The notes under the pieces: model-generated
Seen by the model: only the letters and a program-made list of their open reading frames with translations
Database searches by the model: none
What the model was told of the DNA's origin: nothing
Made by a program: the position numbers and the translations under genes
DNA from: Rhizobium oryziradicis
GTDB lineage: Bacteria; Pseudomonadota; Alphaproteobacteria; Rhizobiales; Rhizobiaceae
DNA: 64,000 nt
Direction of reading: 5' to 3'
NCBI RefSeq assembly: GCF_001939045.1
Contig: NZ_MKIM01000018.1
Location: forward strand, 1 to 64,000
Shown: positions 55,717 to 64,000 of the stretch, piece by piece
Layout: every line of letters starts with the position of its first letter
How positions within the stretch are numbered: position 1 is the first letter of the stretch

Positions 55717-55721
55717 AGGCT

Positions 55722-56180
55722 TTATTCGCCCAGAATCCGTTTCAGCCTGGCCTCTTCCTCAGGGCTCAATTTTGCAACGGCATTCTGCGATGCCCGGCGA
55801 CGGCTGTAAGCAAAGGCAACACCTCCCCCCACCAGCAACAACAGGCCGGGTGCGGTCCAAAGCACAATCGTTTCCTTGGTCAATCTTGGCTTCAAAAGCA
55901 CAAACTCGCCATAACGCGACACCAGATAGCGCAAGACATCCTCATCGCTGTCGCCTTTGACGATTCGCTCGCGCACCAGCACGCGCAGATCATGCGCAAG
56001 CTCTGCGTTGCTATCGTCAATCGACTGGTTTTGACAGACCATACAGCGCAGTTGCGAAGACAGATGGCGGGCGCGCGCCTCCAGCGCCGGGTCTTTCAAC
56101 ACTTCGTCGGGATTCACGGCAAAAGCGGCAGAAAATGACAGAAAAAACAGCACAACGCTTGTAAAAAGCCGACCCATCAT
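55722..56180 (-). CDS. ccmH: Cytochrome c maturation protein CcmH (CycL)
   Basis: A 152-residue periplasm-facing, membrane-anchored thioredoxin-like protein that helps reduce apocytochrome c cysteines for haem attachment. Signal peptide at 1-21, redox motif [10 protein letters not shown] (C46, C49), and a C-terminal membrane segment (about 108-128) followed by a cytosolic tail. Its ATG overlaps the ccmF stop, the last gene of the operon ccmI-E-F-H. Confidence 0.93.
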   Translation of the reverse strand: MMGRLFTSVVLFFLSFSAAFAVNPDEVLKDPALEARARHLSSQLRCMVCQNQSIDDSNAELAHDLRVLVRERIVKGDSDEDVLRYLVSRYGEFVLLKPRLTKETIVLWTAPGLLLLVGGGVAFAYSRRRASQNAVAKLSPEEEARLKRILGE

Positions 56181-58168
56181 TCTGCCGCCGCCACGTGTTT
56201 TGCCTGCACAGGTGCTGCTTTGCGCCGTGGCGCGCCAACCCGCAAGCGTCGGTCACTCAAGGAGACAAAGCCGCCCAGCATCATCACCAGCGCTCCACCC
56301 CAGATGCACAGAATATACGGCTTCCACCAGATGCGCACCACCATGCCGCCACCATCCATCGGATCGCCCAGCGACACATAAAGCTGGCTGAGACCAAAGG
56401 TGAGAATACCCGCCTCCGTGGTTGGCATACGCCGGGCGGTATAGAGGCGCTTGGATGACCACACATCGGCGATCTCAACCCCGCCCCGACGAACCGTGAA
56501 ATGCCCGCGATCTTCTGTATAATTCGGCCCCTTACCGGAGCGCAGACCATCAAAGGTCAGCGAATAGCCACCCGCCTCGGTGGTCTTGCCGGGGGTCATT
56601 TCCACCACTTTTTCGCTCTGGAATGTGGTGACAGCAACAATACCGAGCACCGTTACGCCAAAGCCAAAATGCGCCAGCGCTGTGCCAAAGGCAGACCGCG
56701 GTAAACCAATCAATCGGCGAAAGGCAATGTTGAGCCTCTGCTTGCCAAAGGCTGCGCGATACCAAAGATCGGCAATCGCTCCAAGCATGATGAAAAAGCC
56801 TGCCGCAAGGCCGAGCACCGCCATCACCGGCCCGCCATTTTTGGCATAAAACAGTGCAAGACCCGCAAGAAATGCAACGCCAGCCACCAGATAAAGCCTT
56901 TGCAAAGCGCCCAGCAGATCACCACGCTTCCACGCCATCATTGGACCAAAGGGGATGGCCACAATCAGCGGAATCATCAACAGTCCGAAGGTGAGATTGA
57001 AAAAAGGTGGGCCGACCGAAATCTTGTCACCGGTCAATGTCTCCAGCAGCAAGGGATAGAGCGTGCCGATCAGCACCGTTGCAGTGGAGACGGTGAGGAT
57101 CAGATTGTTCAGCACCAGCGCGCCTTCACGCGAAATCGGCTGAAACAAGCCGCCGGTTTTCAGCATGGGCGCGCGCAGCATGAACAGAAACAGCGCCCCA
57201 CCGATGAAGAAAATCAAAATGCACAGAATGAAAATGCCGCGCGTCGGATCCGTGGCAAAAGCGTGAACCGAGGTCAACACGCCGGATCGCACCAGGAATG
57301 TGCCCAGCAGCGACAGTGAAAAGGTGAGAATGGCGAGCAATACCGTCCAGATTTTCAGCGCATCGCGCTTTTCCATCACCAAGGCAGAGTGCAACAGCGC
57401 TGTTCCGGCAAGCCATGGCATGAAGGATGCGTTTTCAACCGGATCCCAAAACCACCAGCCGCCCCAGCCCAGCTCATAATAGGCCCAATAAGACCCCATG
57501 GCGATGCCGGCCGTGAGAAAGGTCCAGGCCGCCAATGTCCATGGCCGCACCCACCGTGCCCATGCGGCGTCAATGCGGCCATCCATCAAAGCCGCAATGG
57601 CAAAGGAAAAACAGACCGAGAAACCAACATAGCCGAGGTAAAGCAGCGGTGGATGGATGGCGAGGCCCGGATCCTGCAACACCGGATTAAGGTCCTGCCC
57701 TTCGGCAGGAGCCGGAAAGAGGCGAATGAAGGGATTGGAGGTCAGGAGAATAAACAGCAAGAACGCCGTGGTGATCCAGGCCTGCACCGCCAGCACATTG
57801 GCCCGCAGGCGATCTGGCAGATTGCGCCCAAACAGGGCCACCATGGCGCTGAACAGCGTCAAAATCAGCAACCACAGCATCATGGAGCCTTCGTGGTTGC
57901 CCCACACGGCGGCAAACCGGTAGACGGTCGGCATCAACGAATGCGAATTCTGATAGACATTCAGCAACGAAAAATCCGACACCAGATAGGCGTGGGTGAG
58001 AACACCAAAGGCCAACAGCACAAGGCCAAACAGGGCAAACGTGCCATTCACAGCCGTTTGCATCAAGGCGGTATCACCGCGCCGCGCGCCAATCACCGGC
58101 AGGATGGAAACGATAAGGGCGGCAGCCAGTGCCAGAACCAAAGCGTAATGGCCAATCTCGATGATCAT
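56177..58168 (-). CDS. ccmF: Haem lyase subunit CcmF (CycK)
   Basis: A 663-residue inner-membrane protein with about fifteen membrane segments that attaches haem from CcmE to apocytochrome c. The haem-handling motif [20 protein letters not shown] lies near 235-254; haem-binding histidines are expected in the neighbouring loops, for example in the [11 protein letters not shown] segment near 90. Length and motif match the family. Its ATG overlaps the ccmE stop and its stop overlaps the ccmH ATG. Confidence 0.94.
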   Translation of the reverse strand: MIIEIGHYALVLALAAALIVSILPVIGARRGDTALMQTAVNGTFALFGLVLLAFGVLTHAYLVSDFSLLNVYQNSHSLMPTVYRFAAVWGNHEGSMMLWLLILTLFSAMVALFGRNLPDRLRANVLAVQAWITTAFLLFILLTSNPFIRLFPAPAEGQDLNPVLQDPGLAIHPPLLYLGYVGFSVCFSFAIAALMDGRIDAAWARWVRPWTLAAWTFLTAGIAMGSYWAYYELGWGGWWFWDPVENASFMPWLAGTALLHSALVMEKRDALKIWTVLLAILTFSLSLLGTFLVRSGVLTSVHAFATDPTRGIFILCILIFFIGGALFLFMLRAPMLKTGGLFQPISREGALVLNNLILTVSTATVLIGTLYPLLLETLTGDKISVGPPFFNLTFGLLMIPLIVAIPFGPMMAWKRGDLLGALQRLYLVAGVAFLAGLALFYAKNGGPVMAVLGLAAGFFIMLGAIADLWYRAAFGKQRLNIAFRRLIGLPRSAFGTALAHFGFGVTVLGIVAVTTFQSEKVVEMTPGKTTEAGGYSLTFDGLRSGKGPNYTEDRGHFTVRRGGVEIADVWSSKRLYTARRMPTTEAGILTFGLSQLYVSLGDPMDGGGMVVRIWWKPYILCIWGGALVMMLGGFVSLSDRRLRVGAPRRKAAPVQAKHVAAAE

Positions 58169-58614
58169 TTCGCTGGCTCCTCTTCTTTCCAGACTCCGTC
58201 TTTTTTCAAACGGTCAGCCACTTCCTTCGGCATGTATTTTTCATCATGCTTGGCCAACACCGTATCGGCATTAAATGGCCCATTCCCCTGACCAACCACC
58301 CCTTCAGTGACCACGCCCTGCCCTTCGCGAAACAGATCAGGCAGAATGCCCGTATAGGTCACCGGCACCGTCGCCTTGCCATCGGTCACCGCAAAACTCA
58401 CAGTAGACCCATTGCCGCGCTGGACCGATCCTTCAGCCACGAGGCCGCCAAGGCGAATGCGGGTTCCCGGGCCAACAGGGCTTTTGGCCAGATCAGACGG
58501 CATATAAAAATAAGCAACAGATTGGCCAAAGGCGAAGAGGATCAGCAACACGGCAACCATGATGAAGCCGACACCACCGGCAATCACGGCAAGGCGTTTT
58601 TGTTTGCGCGTCAT
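58165..58614 (-). CDS. ccmE: Haem chaperone CcmE (CycJ)
   Basis: A 149-residue periplasmic haem chaperone, anchored by an N-terminal membrane segment (about 9-29). [14 protein letters not shown] contains the histidine that binds haem covalently (H123) and the nearby Y-x-P motif. Overlaps ccmI and ccmF by four bases each. Confidence 0.93.
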   Translation of the reverse strand: MTRKQKRLAVIAGGVGFIMVAVLLILFAFGQSVAYFYMPSDLAKSPVGPGTRIRLGGLVAEGSVQRGNGSTVSFAVTDGKATVPVTYTGILPDLFREGQGVVTEGVVGQGNGPFNADTVLAKHDEKYMPKEVADRLKKDGVWKEEEPAK

Positions 58615-59768
58615 TTCATCACCTCGTCCACCGACAGACCAAGCGCCTTGGCGGCATCGATCAATTGTTTGCCTTCATTGCTATCAGCCGGGAAGGTTTT
58701 GAGAGCGGTTTTCAGCGCAGCCATAGCCTTGGCTTGATCTTTCAGCATGACATATGACCGCACCAGCCGCATCCAGCCTTCAAAATTATGAGGATCGGCT
58801 TGCAGCTTGGCATCAAGGCTCGCCACCATGCCCGCAATCATCTTTTGGCGGTCTGCATCCGACATGGATTGGGCAGCCGCGACCGCGGCGGCATCCGGAT
58901 TGCCAGGCGGTGCAGGCCCGGAATTTCTGCTGGCATTTGGATTGACCGGAGCACCGCCATTTTGGGCGATATGGCGCGCGACAAGCGGTTGCCACGGCGC
59001 ATCAGCCGGAGAGTCCGCCGCGATTTTCTTGAACGCGGCCAGAGCCTCTTCCCGCTTGCCGGATTGCTCCAATGCCAAGGCGAGATAATATTGTGCGCGG
59101 GGATTATTGGCTTGCAACACCTGCGAGCGTTGAAAAAGATCACGGGCGTCGTCGGTGATGACACCATCATTTTGCAACACCATTGCTTCCGCCAACCCGT
59201 TCAACCGCTCCGGCGTCTCGCCACTCAAGCGAATCGCGTTTTGATAGGCCAGTTGCGCATCGCCAATCCGGTTTTGGCGCAGATAAATCGGGGCAAGAAC
59301 ATCCCAACCCGGACCATCATCGGGGTTCTCCATCAAATGGCGTTCGGCCTTGGCAATCAACAGGTTGATGTCATTGCCGGGCTCGGCCAGTCTGGCCGTC
59401 AGCGGTTGAGACGGAAGACCGGGACTGCCGAGCAAGAGATACAGTCCAAGCCCCAGCACGGGCACCAGCAACACAACAAAACCTTGAGCCCAGATGTGTC
59501 GCGACGATTGTTGCGTTTGGGAAACTTCAAGACCGCTCTCCGCAGACAGCAGCCTGCGGGCAATTTCCGTGCGGGCGTAATCGGCTTCTTGCGCTGTGAT
59601 CAAGGAGGCCGCCTTATCGCGCTCCAGCTCTTGCAATTGATCGCGATAGACCGCCATGGCCCCATCACGCGCCTGCACCTCGGCACGAAGACCGCTGCGA
59701 ATAAGCGGCAGCAGAAAGCTTGCGGCCACAGCGAAGGTTAAGAGGGCAATCACAATCCAGAACAGCAT
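58611..59768 (-). CDS. ccmI: Cytochrome c maturation protein CcmI (CycH)
   Basis: A 385-residue protein that presents apocytochrome c to the lyase complex. Two membrane segments (about 1-23 and 80-100) are followed by a periplasmic TPR domain with [20 protein letters not shown] and [19 protein letters not shown]. The start at 59768 (MLFWIVI) is chosen because it begins at the first membrane segment; the frame continues upstream to 59855. First gene of ccmI-E-F-H. Confidence 0.88.
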   Translation of the reverse strand: MLFWIVIALLTFAVAASFLLPLIRSGLRAEVQARDGAMAVYRDQLQELERDKAASLITAQEADYARTEIARRLLSAESGLEVSQTQQSSRHIWAQGFVVLLVPVLGLGLYLLLGSPGLPSQPLTARLAEPGNDINLLIAKAERHLMENPDDGPGWDVLAPIYLRQNRIGDAQLAYQNAIRLSGETPERLNGLAEAMVLQNDGVITDDARDLFQRSQVLQANNPRAQYYLALALEQSGKREEALAAFKKIAADSPADAPWQPLVARHIAQNGGAPVNPNASRNSGPAPPGNPDAAAVAAAQSMSDADRQKMIAGMVASLDAKLQADPHNFEGWMRLVRSYVMLKDQAKAMAALKTALKTFPADSNEGKQLIDAAKALGLSVDEVMK

Positions 59769-59949
59769 AGGGTCCAATGACTTTATCGAGAGACGCACTT
59801 CACACGGCAGGAATAGCAGTATCCATGCCGCGCTCTTTGACATAGGGCAATTCACAATTGATCAGCGGCTAGTCTTTACACGAATTCACTAGGGAAGATA
59901 CACGATAATTTCTATCTTAAATTGCATTAAGAGAAAAATTCACCCAAAC

Positions 59950-60372
59950 TTAATTGAGCGGTGTCCAGGTGCCGTCATCATTGCGGCAGGCGGCCCCGCG
60001 CCCTTGATAGCTTTTGCCGTCCATTGTCACCGTGTGTCTATACTGACGACAGTTCTGATTGCCGACCTGATAAGGGGCTGCAGCCATCACTTCGCCGGCG
60101 GCATCATCATCGCGCCACGTCACTTTCAGGCCGGATGGTGAGGTTTCCAGCGCTCTATATTCCGCTTCAAGTGCGCGCTGCTTTTGCCCATTGGAGAGAT
60201 CGGCACCGGACTTAGACACAACACCGCCTTGCAAGGCGCGGATATAAACCGACGCGCTCGCGGATGAGCCAAACACTCCTCTTTGCAGACCACCCGGCTG
60301 TGTCGTCTGGCAGGAGGCAAGGGCGAAGGTGCACACTAAAAGGGCAACGAGACCTGTGTTGGAGATCATCAT
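59950..60372 (-). CDS. Lipoprotein, surface-antigen-like
   Basis: A 140-residue exported protein. The N-terminus ALLVCTFALASC is a lipobox, predicting acylation at C21. The mature part ends in NQNCRQYRHTV...GRGAACRNDDGTWTPL, which resembles the C-terminal region of the 17-kDa rickettsial surface-antigen/RT0821 family. A structural outer-membrane role is possible but unproven. Start at 60372 or 60369 (double ATG). Confidence 0.7.
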   Translation of the reverse strand: MMISNTGLVALLVCTFALASCQTTQPGGLQRGVFGSSASASVYIRALQGGVVSKSGADLSNGQKQRALEAEYRALETSPSGLKVTWRDDDAAGEVMAAAPYQVGNQNCRQYRHTVTMDGKSYQGRGAACRNDDGTWTPLN

Positions 60373-60776
60373 GACGTGCGACTTACCCTTTCATGTTCAT
60401 ATCGTCTGACTGCATACATAAACTGTTACAGCACCCCTGAAGCGGATCGCAGTGAACAGGATATGCCACCCGCTTTATCTCTCATTGTCTAGCATGTCCG
60501 TTCTCGTTTCATTGAAAACACTGAAACGCGACATGCTTTATGCGCGCTTGATAAAACGCTGGGCGCTTTCAAGCATGACAACCCGTTTTGTGTGCTCACG
60601 CATCAGCAAAGCGGACTGTAATCCTCTCTATCTATTGCATAAATTTCCCCTCCCGTCGCGTCGGATATGAGGAATTGCGCAATAAAGTCTACCGCCATGT
60701 TAAGCCTGACCCATTCCTGTTTTGCAAGCCACGATTTCGAAGCGGCAATGTCTTTCTTCACAGCCGCTCATCCACT
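60373..60776. other. Intergenic gap with repeats
   Basis: 404 bases between the lipoprotein gene and feuQ, holding a composite repeat at 60491-60660 and otherwise no gene. The long plus-strand frame (60588-62156) lies mostly antisense to feuQ and is discounted. Confidence 0.45.
60491..60660. repeat. Composite repeat: inverted repeat plus degraded TTGCATAA unit
   Basis: AGCATGTC (60491-60498) and CGTTTCA (60505-60511) pair with TGAAACG (60522-60528) and GACATGCT (60530-60537). About 100 bases on, TATTGCATAAATTTCCCC resembles the unit seen at 55671, shortened. Similar units are widespread in Hyphomicrobiales intergenic DNA. Confidence 0.5.
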
Positions 60777-62180
60777 TTAGGCAATGTCACGCGACACGGC
60801 AGGCAACACAAGCCGCGCCAGCAAGCCGCCGCTCACGCCCCGCGACAATCCAAGCTTTCCCTGATATTCCGAAGTGATCTCTTTGACAATCGACAGGCCA
60901 AGCCCCGTGCCGGGCTTGCTTTCATCCAGCCTGCGCCCACGCTTCAGCGCCTCGCCAATCTGATCAGGCGCAAGACCCGGCCCGTCATCTTCAACGATGA
61001 TTTCCAGCCACGCCTTGCGGCTGGGATCAACGCCGACCTCACCGGCGGGGGCCAATCTGGCTGTGACCGTCACCAGATGCTCGCTGTAGCGGGCAGCATT
61101 TTCCAGCAGATTACCGAGAGTTTCCTCGAAATCCTGACTTTCCATGGCCAGCGTCAGCCCGGTGCCTTCCATATGCAGCTCAAACTGCTTTTCCGGGTTC
61201 AGCTTGCGCATCACGCGCACCAGCCGCTCCAACACCGGCTCAACCTCGGTGCGCGACAAAATGGAATCGCGCTGGGCGGCAATGCGCGCACGATTGAGAT
61301 AGGAGCTGACCTGGCTCTGCATGGCGCTGGCCTGCACCTTGATCACCTCATCATGGGGGGCATGCACGGCCCGTGCCTCATTCAACAGCACGGCAATGGG
61401 CGTTTTGAGCGAGTGGGCCAGATTGCCCACCTGCATGCGGGCGCGCTCGACAATGCGCCGGTTACTCTCAATCAAAGCGTTGATTTCATTGGCCAACGGC
61501 TCAATTTCGCGGGGGAATTCACCCTCGATCTTTTCTGCCTCGCCACCACGGATACGCTCCAGCGCCCGCCGCGCCCGATCCAGCGGTTTGAGGCCCAGCA
61601 CAACGGTCACGGCATTGACCAGCAGGCCACCAAAGCCAAAGGCCACCAGAACGGCATAGAGCCTGCGCGAAAAAGCGGTGATTTCATCTTCCACCACTTT
61701 CAGATTGCCCGACACACGAAAACGCGCCGCCCGGCCGGATTCATCCAGAATAACCTCGGTTTCCGCAACCCGCAGCCGATTGCCGAAACTATCGGTCATT
61801 CCGTAAAAACGCTCATAATTCTGATCAAACGGGCTTTCTTCAAAGCTCGGCACCGGCAAATTGGTCAAGCCCAGCGAAGTCGATGCCAAGGGCGCGGCAT
61901 TAAAACTGCCCAGTGGCTCCACCAGCCAATACCAGCCGGTTCCCGGCTGCGAAAAGCGCAAATCCCCCAGCGCCGGGCTGCCCACCAGGCTCTCACCATC
62001 GCCAACCGAGACGGAATTCACCACATTATAGAGCTGGGCGCGCAAAAGGTCATTGAAAGACCGTTCTGCGCCCGTCCGATAGAGTGCCGAAATGACCAAA
62101 GCCATGGTCACCAACGCAATAACATACCAAAGAGTGGCAAACAGCAAAACGCGTAAGGTGAGCGATTTGACCTTGAACAC
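60777..62180 (-). CDS. feuQ: Sensor histidine kinase FeuQ
   Basis: A 467-residue membrane kinase. Two membrane segments (about 8-30 and 170-190) flank a periplasmic domain; the phospho-accepting histidine is in VGNLAHSLKTPIAVLLNEAR (about 264), followed by an ATPase domain with LLENAARYSEH, VEDDGPGLAP and GTGLGLSIVKEITSEYQG. FeuQ acts with FeuP in rhizobia to control genes including cyclic glucan export. The operon order feuP-feuQ next to ccmI (cycH) matches rhizobial genomes as I recall. 101 bases separate it from feuP. Confidence 0.82.
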   Translation of the reverse strand: MFKVKSLTLRVLLFATLWYVIALVTMALVISALYRTGAERSFNDLLRAQLYNVVNSVSVGDGESLVGSPALGDLRFSQPGTGWYWLVEPLGSFNAAPLASTSLGLTNLPVPSFEESPFDQNYERFYGMTDSFGNRLRVAETEVILDESGRAARFRVSGNLKVVEDEITAFSRRLYAVLVAFGFGGLLVNAVTVVLGLKPLDRARRALERIRGGEAEKIEGEFPREIEPLANEINALIESNRRIVERARMQVGNLAHSLKTPIAVLLNEARAVHAPHDEVIKVQASAMQSQVSSYLNRARIAAQRDSILSRTEVEPVLERLVRVMRKLNPEKQFELHMEGTGLTLAMESQDFEETLGNLLENAARYSEHLVTVTARLAPAGEVGVDPSRKAWLEIIVEDDGPGLAPDQIGEALKRGRRLDESKPGTGLGLSIVKEITSEYQGKLGLSRGVSGGLLARLVLPAVSRDIA

Positions 62181-62281
62181 CTAAGCAGACTTTCGTTGGC
62201 AGGCCCAAGCAATGCCTGCTTCGTTTCTTGTTTTACCGCTGGTTTTCATCGAAAAACCGTGGCGCACGTTTGCAAGCCGGC

Positions 62282-62956
62282 TTACCCCTCAACGCGATCA
62301 GGCGCTTTGATGCGATAGCCAAGCCCGCGCACCGTCTCGATCATATCCAGCCCGATTTTCTTGCGAAGCCGCCCGACAAACACTTCAATCGTGTTGGAAT
62401 CGCGGTCAAAATCCTGATCATACATATGTTCGACCAGCTCGGTGCGCGACACAACCTCACCCATGTGATGCATGAGATAAGACAGCAGACGAAACTCGTG
62501 CGAGGTCAGCTTCAGCGCCTTGCCATCCACCGTGACCTTGGAGCTTTTGGTATCCAGCCGCACCGGACCACAGCCGATTTCAGACGAGGCATGACCTGCA
62601 GCGCGGCGAATCAGGGCGCGAATGCGCGCCAGAACTTCTTCAACATGAAAGGGCTTGGTGACGTAATCATCAGCGCCTGCATCAATGCCGGAGACCTTAT
62701 CGCTCCAGCGGTCGCGGGCAGTCAAAATCAGCACCGGCATGACCCGGCCTGCCGAGCGCCAGCGCTCCAGAACGGTAATGCCGTCCATGGACGGCAGGCC
62801 GATATCCAGAATCACGGCGTCATAGGGTTCGGTATCGCCCAGAAAATGACCTTCTTCACCGTCTTGCGCCTGATCAACGACATAGCCAGCTTCCTGAAGC
62901 GCCTCAACCAGTTGCCGGTTTAGGTTTACATCGTCCTCGACGACAAGAATTCGCAT
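62282..62956 (-). CDS. feuP: Response regulator FeuP
   Basis: A 224-residue OmpR/PhoP-type regulator. Receiver: MRILVVEDDVNLN, phosphorylated aspartate in YDAVILDIGLPSMDG, conserved threonine/lysine in DDYVTKPFHVEEVLARI. The winged helix has LTSHEFRLLSYLMHHMGEVV and VFVGRLRKKIG. ATG at 62956 is preferred over the TTG two codons upstream. With feuQ it forms a two-component system; the name rests on sequence type and position. Confidence 0.85.
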   Translation of the reverse strand: MRILVVEDDVNLNRQLVEALQEAGYVVDQAQDGEEGHFLGDTEPYDAVILDIGLPSMDGITVLERWRSAGRVMPVLILTARDRWSDKVSGIDAGADDYVTKPFHVEEVLARIRALIRRAAGHASSEIGCGPVRLDTKSSKVTVDGKALKLTSHEFRLLSYLMHHMGEVVSRTELVEHMYDQDFDRDSNTIEVFVGRLRKKIGLDMIETVRGLGYRIKAPDRVEG

Positions 62957-63021
62957 TCTCAAGCTCTCCGTTTCGATCCGTCCTGACAGACAGTCTTTTT
63001 GTGAAAACCGTCTTACAATGC

Positions 63022-63333
63022 TCAGCGCGAAATCTGAACGGTCTTTTTGCGTGGACGCGCATTATCACCCGATCCAGGCACAAGAATGGTCACAACGCAT
63101 TGATCGCCCGATGTGCGCACCGACAAAAGCTGCCCGCCAGATTGATCCACAGCGCGCAAAGCCGCATTGCGGCAATCAACGCGCCCCGTTTGCGGGCTGT
63201 CACCGTTGCCGTTTTGCTCATTTTGCGCTTGCGCACCAACGGGGGATAACGCAACAACGAGCACGGATGCAGCCGAAATCAACAAGCATGAAAGCTTGGT
63301 TGATATGCCGCCTATGGTCCACTGTACTGCCAT
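63022..63333 (-). CDS. Small exported protein upstream of feuP, possible FeuN
   Basis: A 103-residue protein with a signal peptide (about 1-36, with LISAASVLVVALSPVGAQA at its end) and a short mature domain with two cysteines (VDCRNAALRAVDQSG and GDQCVVTILVPG) that could be disulphide-linked; the end resembles a PepSY-like strand pattern. In Sinorhizobium the small periplasmic protein FeuN, encoded beside feuPQ, restrains FeuQ. Position, export and size fit, but I cannot verify sequence identity. Confidence 0.5.
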   Translation of the reverse strand: MAVQWTIGGISTKLSCLLISAASVLVVALSPVGAQAQNEQNGNGDSPQTGRVDCRNAALRAVDQSGGQLLSVRTSGDQCVVTILVPGSGDNARPRKKTVQISR

Positions 63334-63497
63334 TATCTTCCACTCTGCCGCAATCGGATTCGATAGTCAATTTGTAGCGAAGAGCGGCTGAATGGCAAAT
63401 GAATGCTCTTTAAAGCACTGCCGGAAGCGTGATTGCTTGCGGCAGCGCCTTCACGCAAAACTGAAGCCACCCACTCCCACTCACACTTCCATTGCCA

Positions 63498-63731
63498 TCA
63501 CATCTCGGTTGTCTGGCCTTTCGGTGCCCTCAATGCATGGCTTGCGACAATTCGGCCATAGAGCGCCACAAGCGCGCCAACAGAGCCAACCAGACTGACC
63601 ACCCCATCAACCAATTGGCCTTGTTCCAAAAGGCCCAGTTCGTAGCCGCCGAGATGTAAAATGGAGGCCAGAATGGCAATGACTGCACCCCAAACTGCCT
63701 TTGATTCATACCACGCCTTGCTGTCTGTCAT
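63498..63731 (-). CDS. Holin-like small membrane protein
   Basis: A 77-residue protein starting MTDSKAWYESKAVWGAVIAI, with two hydrophobic stretches (about 10-30 and 41-62) and a polar C-terminus. This pattern, especially the SKAWYESK start, recurs in small holin-like proteins of alphaproteobacterial prophages and phage-derived clusters. AAAGGAC lies before ATG at 63731. It follows a phage-tail-type gene on the same strand. Confidence 0.55.
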   Translation of the reverse strand: MTDSKAWYESKAVWGAVIAILASILHLGGYELGLLEQGQLVDGVVSLVGSVGALVALYGRIVASHALRAPKGQTTEM

Positions 63732-63768
63732 GCTCTTGTCCTTTCTTCGGGTTGAACACATCATCGCG

Positions 63769-63788
63769 AACGCCGGAAAACCGGCGTT
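63769..63788. repeat. Hairpin between tail-like and holin-like genes
   Basis: AACGCCGG and CCGGCGTT, eight-bp perfect arms around AAAA, between the two genes. No T-tract follows on either strand. Confidence 0.5.
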
Positions 63789-63800
63789 TGGGGAGATCGA

Positions 63801-64000
63801 CTAAAGGTGAAATTCCACGATCTTTGGAATGCCCATGGCAACACGCCCCACCTGCCGCAGCCTCACCATGAGGTTCCGGGTCGCCTTGCCAAAATCGGCT
63901 GCCTGCTGGGCGGCAGTGTAAAGATAGACTGACTCGGACAGGCGGAGCGTGCGCAGCACGGTAAGGGTCTGCCCGTTCAAGATCTCCAACTGATAGGTCT
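63801..64000 (-). CDS. Phage or GTA tail-type protein, 3' end only
   Basis: The C-terminal 65 residues of a gene entering from the right edge; the frame is open across the end. TLRLSESVYLYTAAQQAADFG followed by a short VRLRQVG-type strand pattern resembles the end of phage host-specificity or GTA-like tail proteins. (Motif given as residues about 20-41 of the visible part.) A holin-like gene lies 69 bases downstream of its stop. The rest of the gene lies outside the window. Confidence 0.5.
   Translation of the reverse strand, partial: TYQLEILNGQTLTVLRTLRLSESVYLYTAAQQAADFGKATRNLMVRLRQVGRVAMGIPKIVEFHL

Noticed and set aside
57389..58291. Plus-strand frame of 300 codons
   Set aside because: Antisense shadow of ccmF.
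59917..59930. TTAA-TTAA pair considered as a CtrA box
   Set aside because: The half-sites are six bases apart rather than seven.
60588..62156. Long plus-strand open frame of 522 codons
   Set aside because: It is mostly antisense to feuQ, whose motifs are intact; no ribosome site.

Overview
The window looks like chromosome of a member of the Hyphomicrobiales (Rhizobiales), probably a rhizobial, brucella-like or phyllobacterial lineage of middling GC. The evidence is the run feuP/feuQ - ccmI/E/F/H (cycHJKL) - degP - two-component pair - glnE - histidine kinase - pepN, which is a rhizobial/brucella arrangement as I remember it, together with several copies of the short GAAAAGTGG...CCGG-TTTTC intergenic repeat typical of that order and CtrA-type TTAA-N7-TTAA boxes. 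The lineage call rests on memory of families and gene order, not on a search.

Layout. 1-832: truncated gene and an uninformative gap. 0.8-8.9 kb: ferredoxin-type reductase, two PilZ-like proteins, HisC-like aminotransferase, Sel1-like protein, DUF2147 exported protein, AMP nucleosidase, and a PadR regulator coupled to a DUF2218 protein. 8.9-17.4 kb: omega-aminotransferase divergent from a glutamine-synthetase-like enzyme (together suggestive of polyamine catabolism), then a complete oligopeptide ABC transporter operon with fused OppDF. 17.5-28.1 kb: sulfotransferase-like protein, lipid kinase, MFS exporter, L,D-transpeptidase, MgtE, an FtsI-type transpeptidase outside any division cluster, IlvE and ETF-ubiquinone oxidoreductase. 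28.4-30.2 kb: a stand-alone SIR2-TPR protein, the best candidate for an uncharacterised (possibly anti-phage) function. 30.4-38.7 kb: SDR, an RND efflux operon, an Hsp70 with no substrate-binding domain, and a uracil-DNA glycosylase. 38.8-45.4 kb: HTH-like protein, two transporters, aminopeptidase N. 45.6-63.3 kb: PAS histidine kinase, exported protein, GlnE, two-component pair, DegP, the cytochrome c maturation operon, a lipoprotein, and FeuQ/FeuP with a possible FeuN. 63.5-64.0 kb: holin-like protein and the 3' end of a phage or gene-transfer-agent tail protein, so a phage-derived cluster probably begins at the right edge.

How the genes connect. Three genes with cell-cycle or cell-wall roles (L,D-transpeptidase, FtsI-like protein, PAS kinase) each carry a TTAA-N7-TTAA box upstream, which suggests a local CtrA regulon. 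The 51.5-63.3 kb block combines envelope protease, two envelope two-component systems and cytochrome c biogenesis. Most other genes are unrelated housekeeping. No tRNA, rRNA, intact insertion sequence or CRISPR array was seen.
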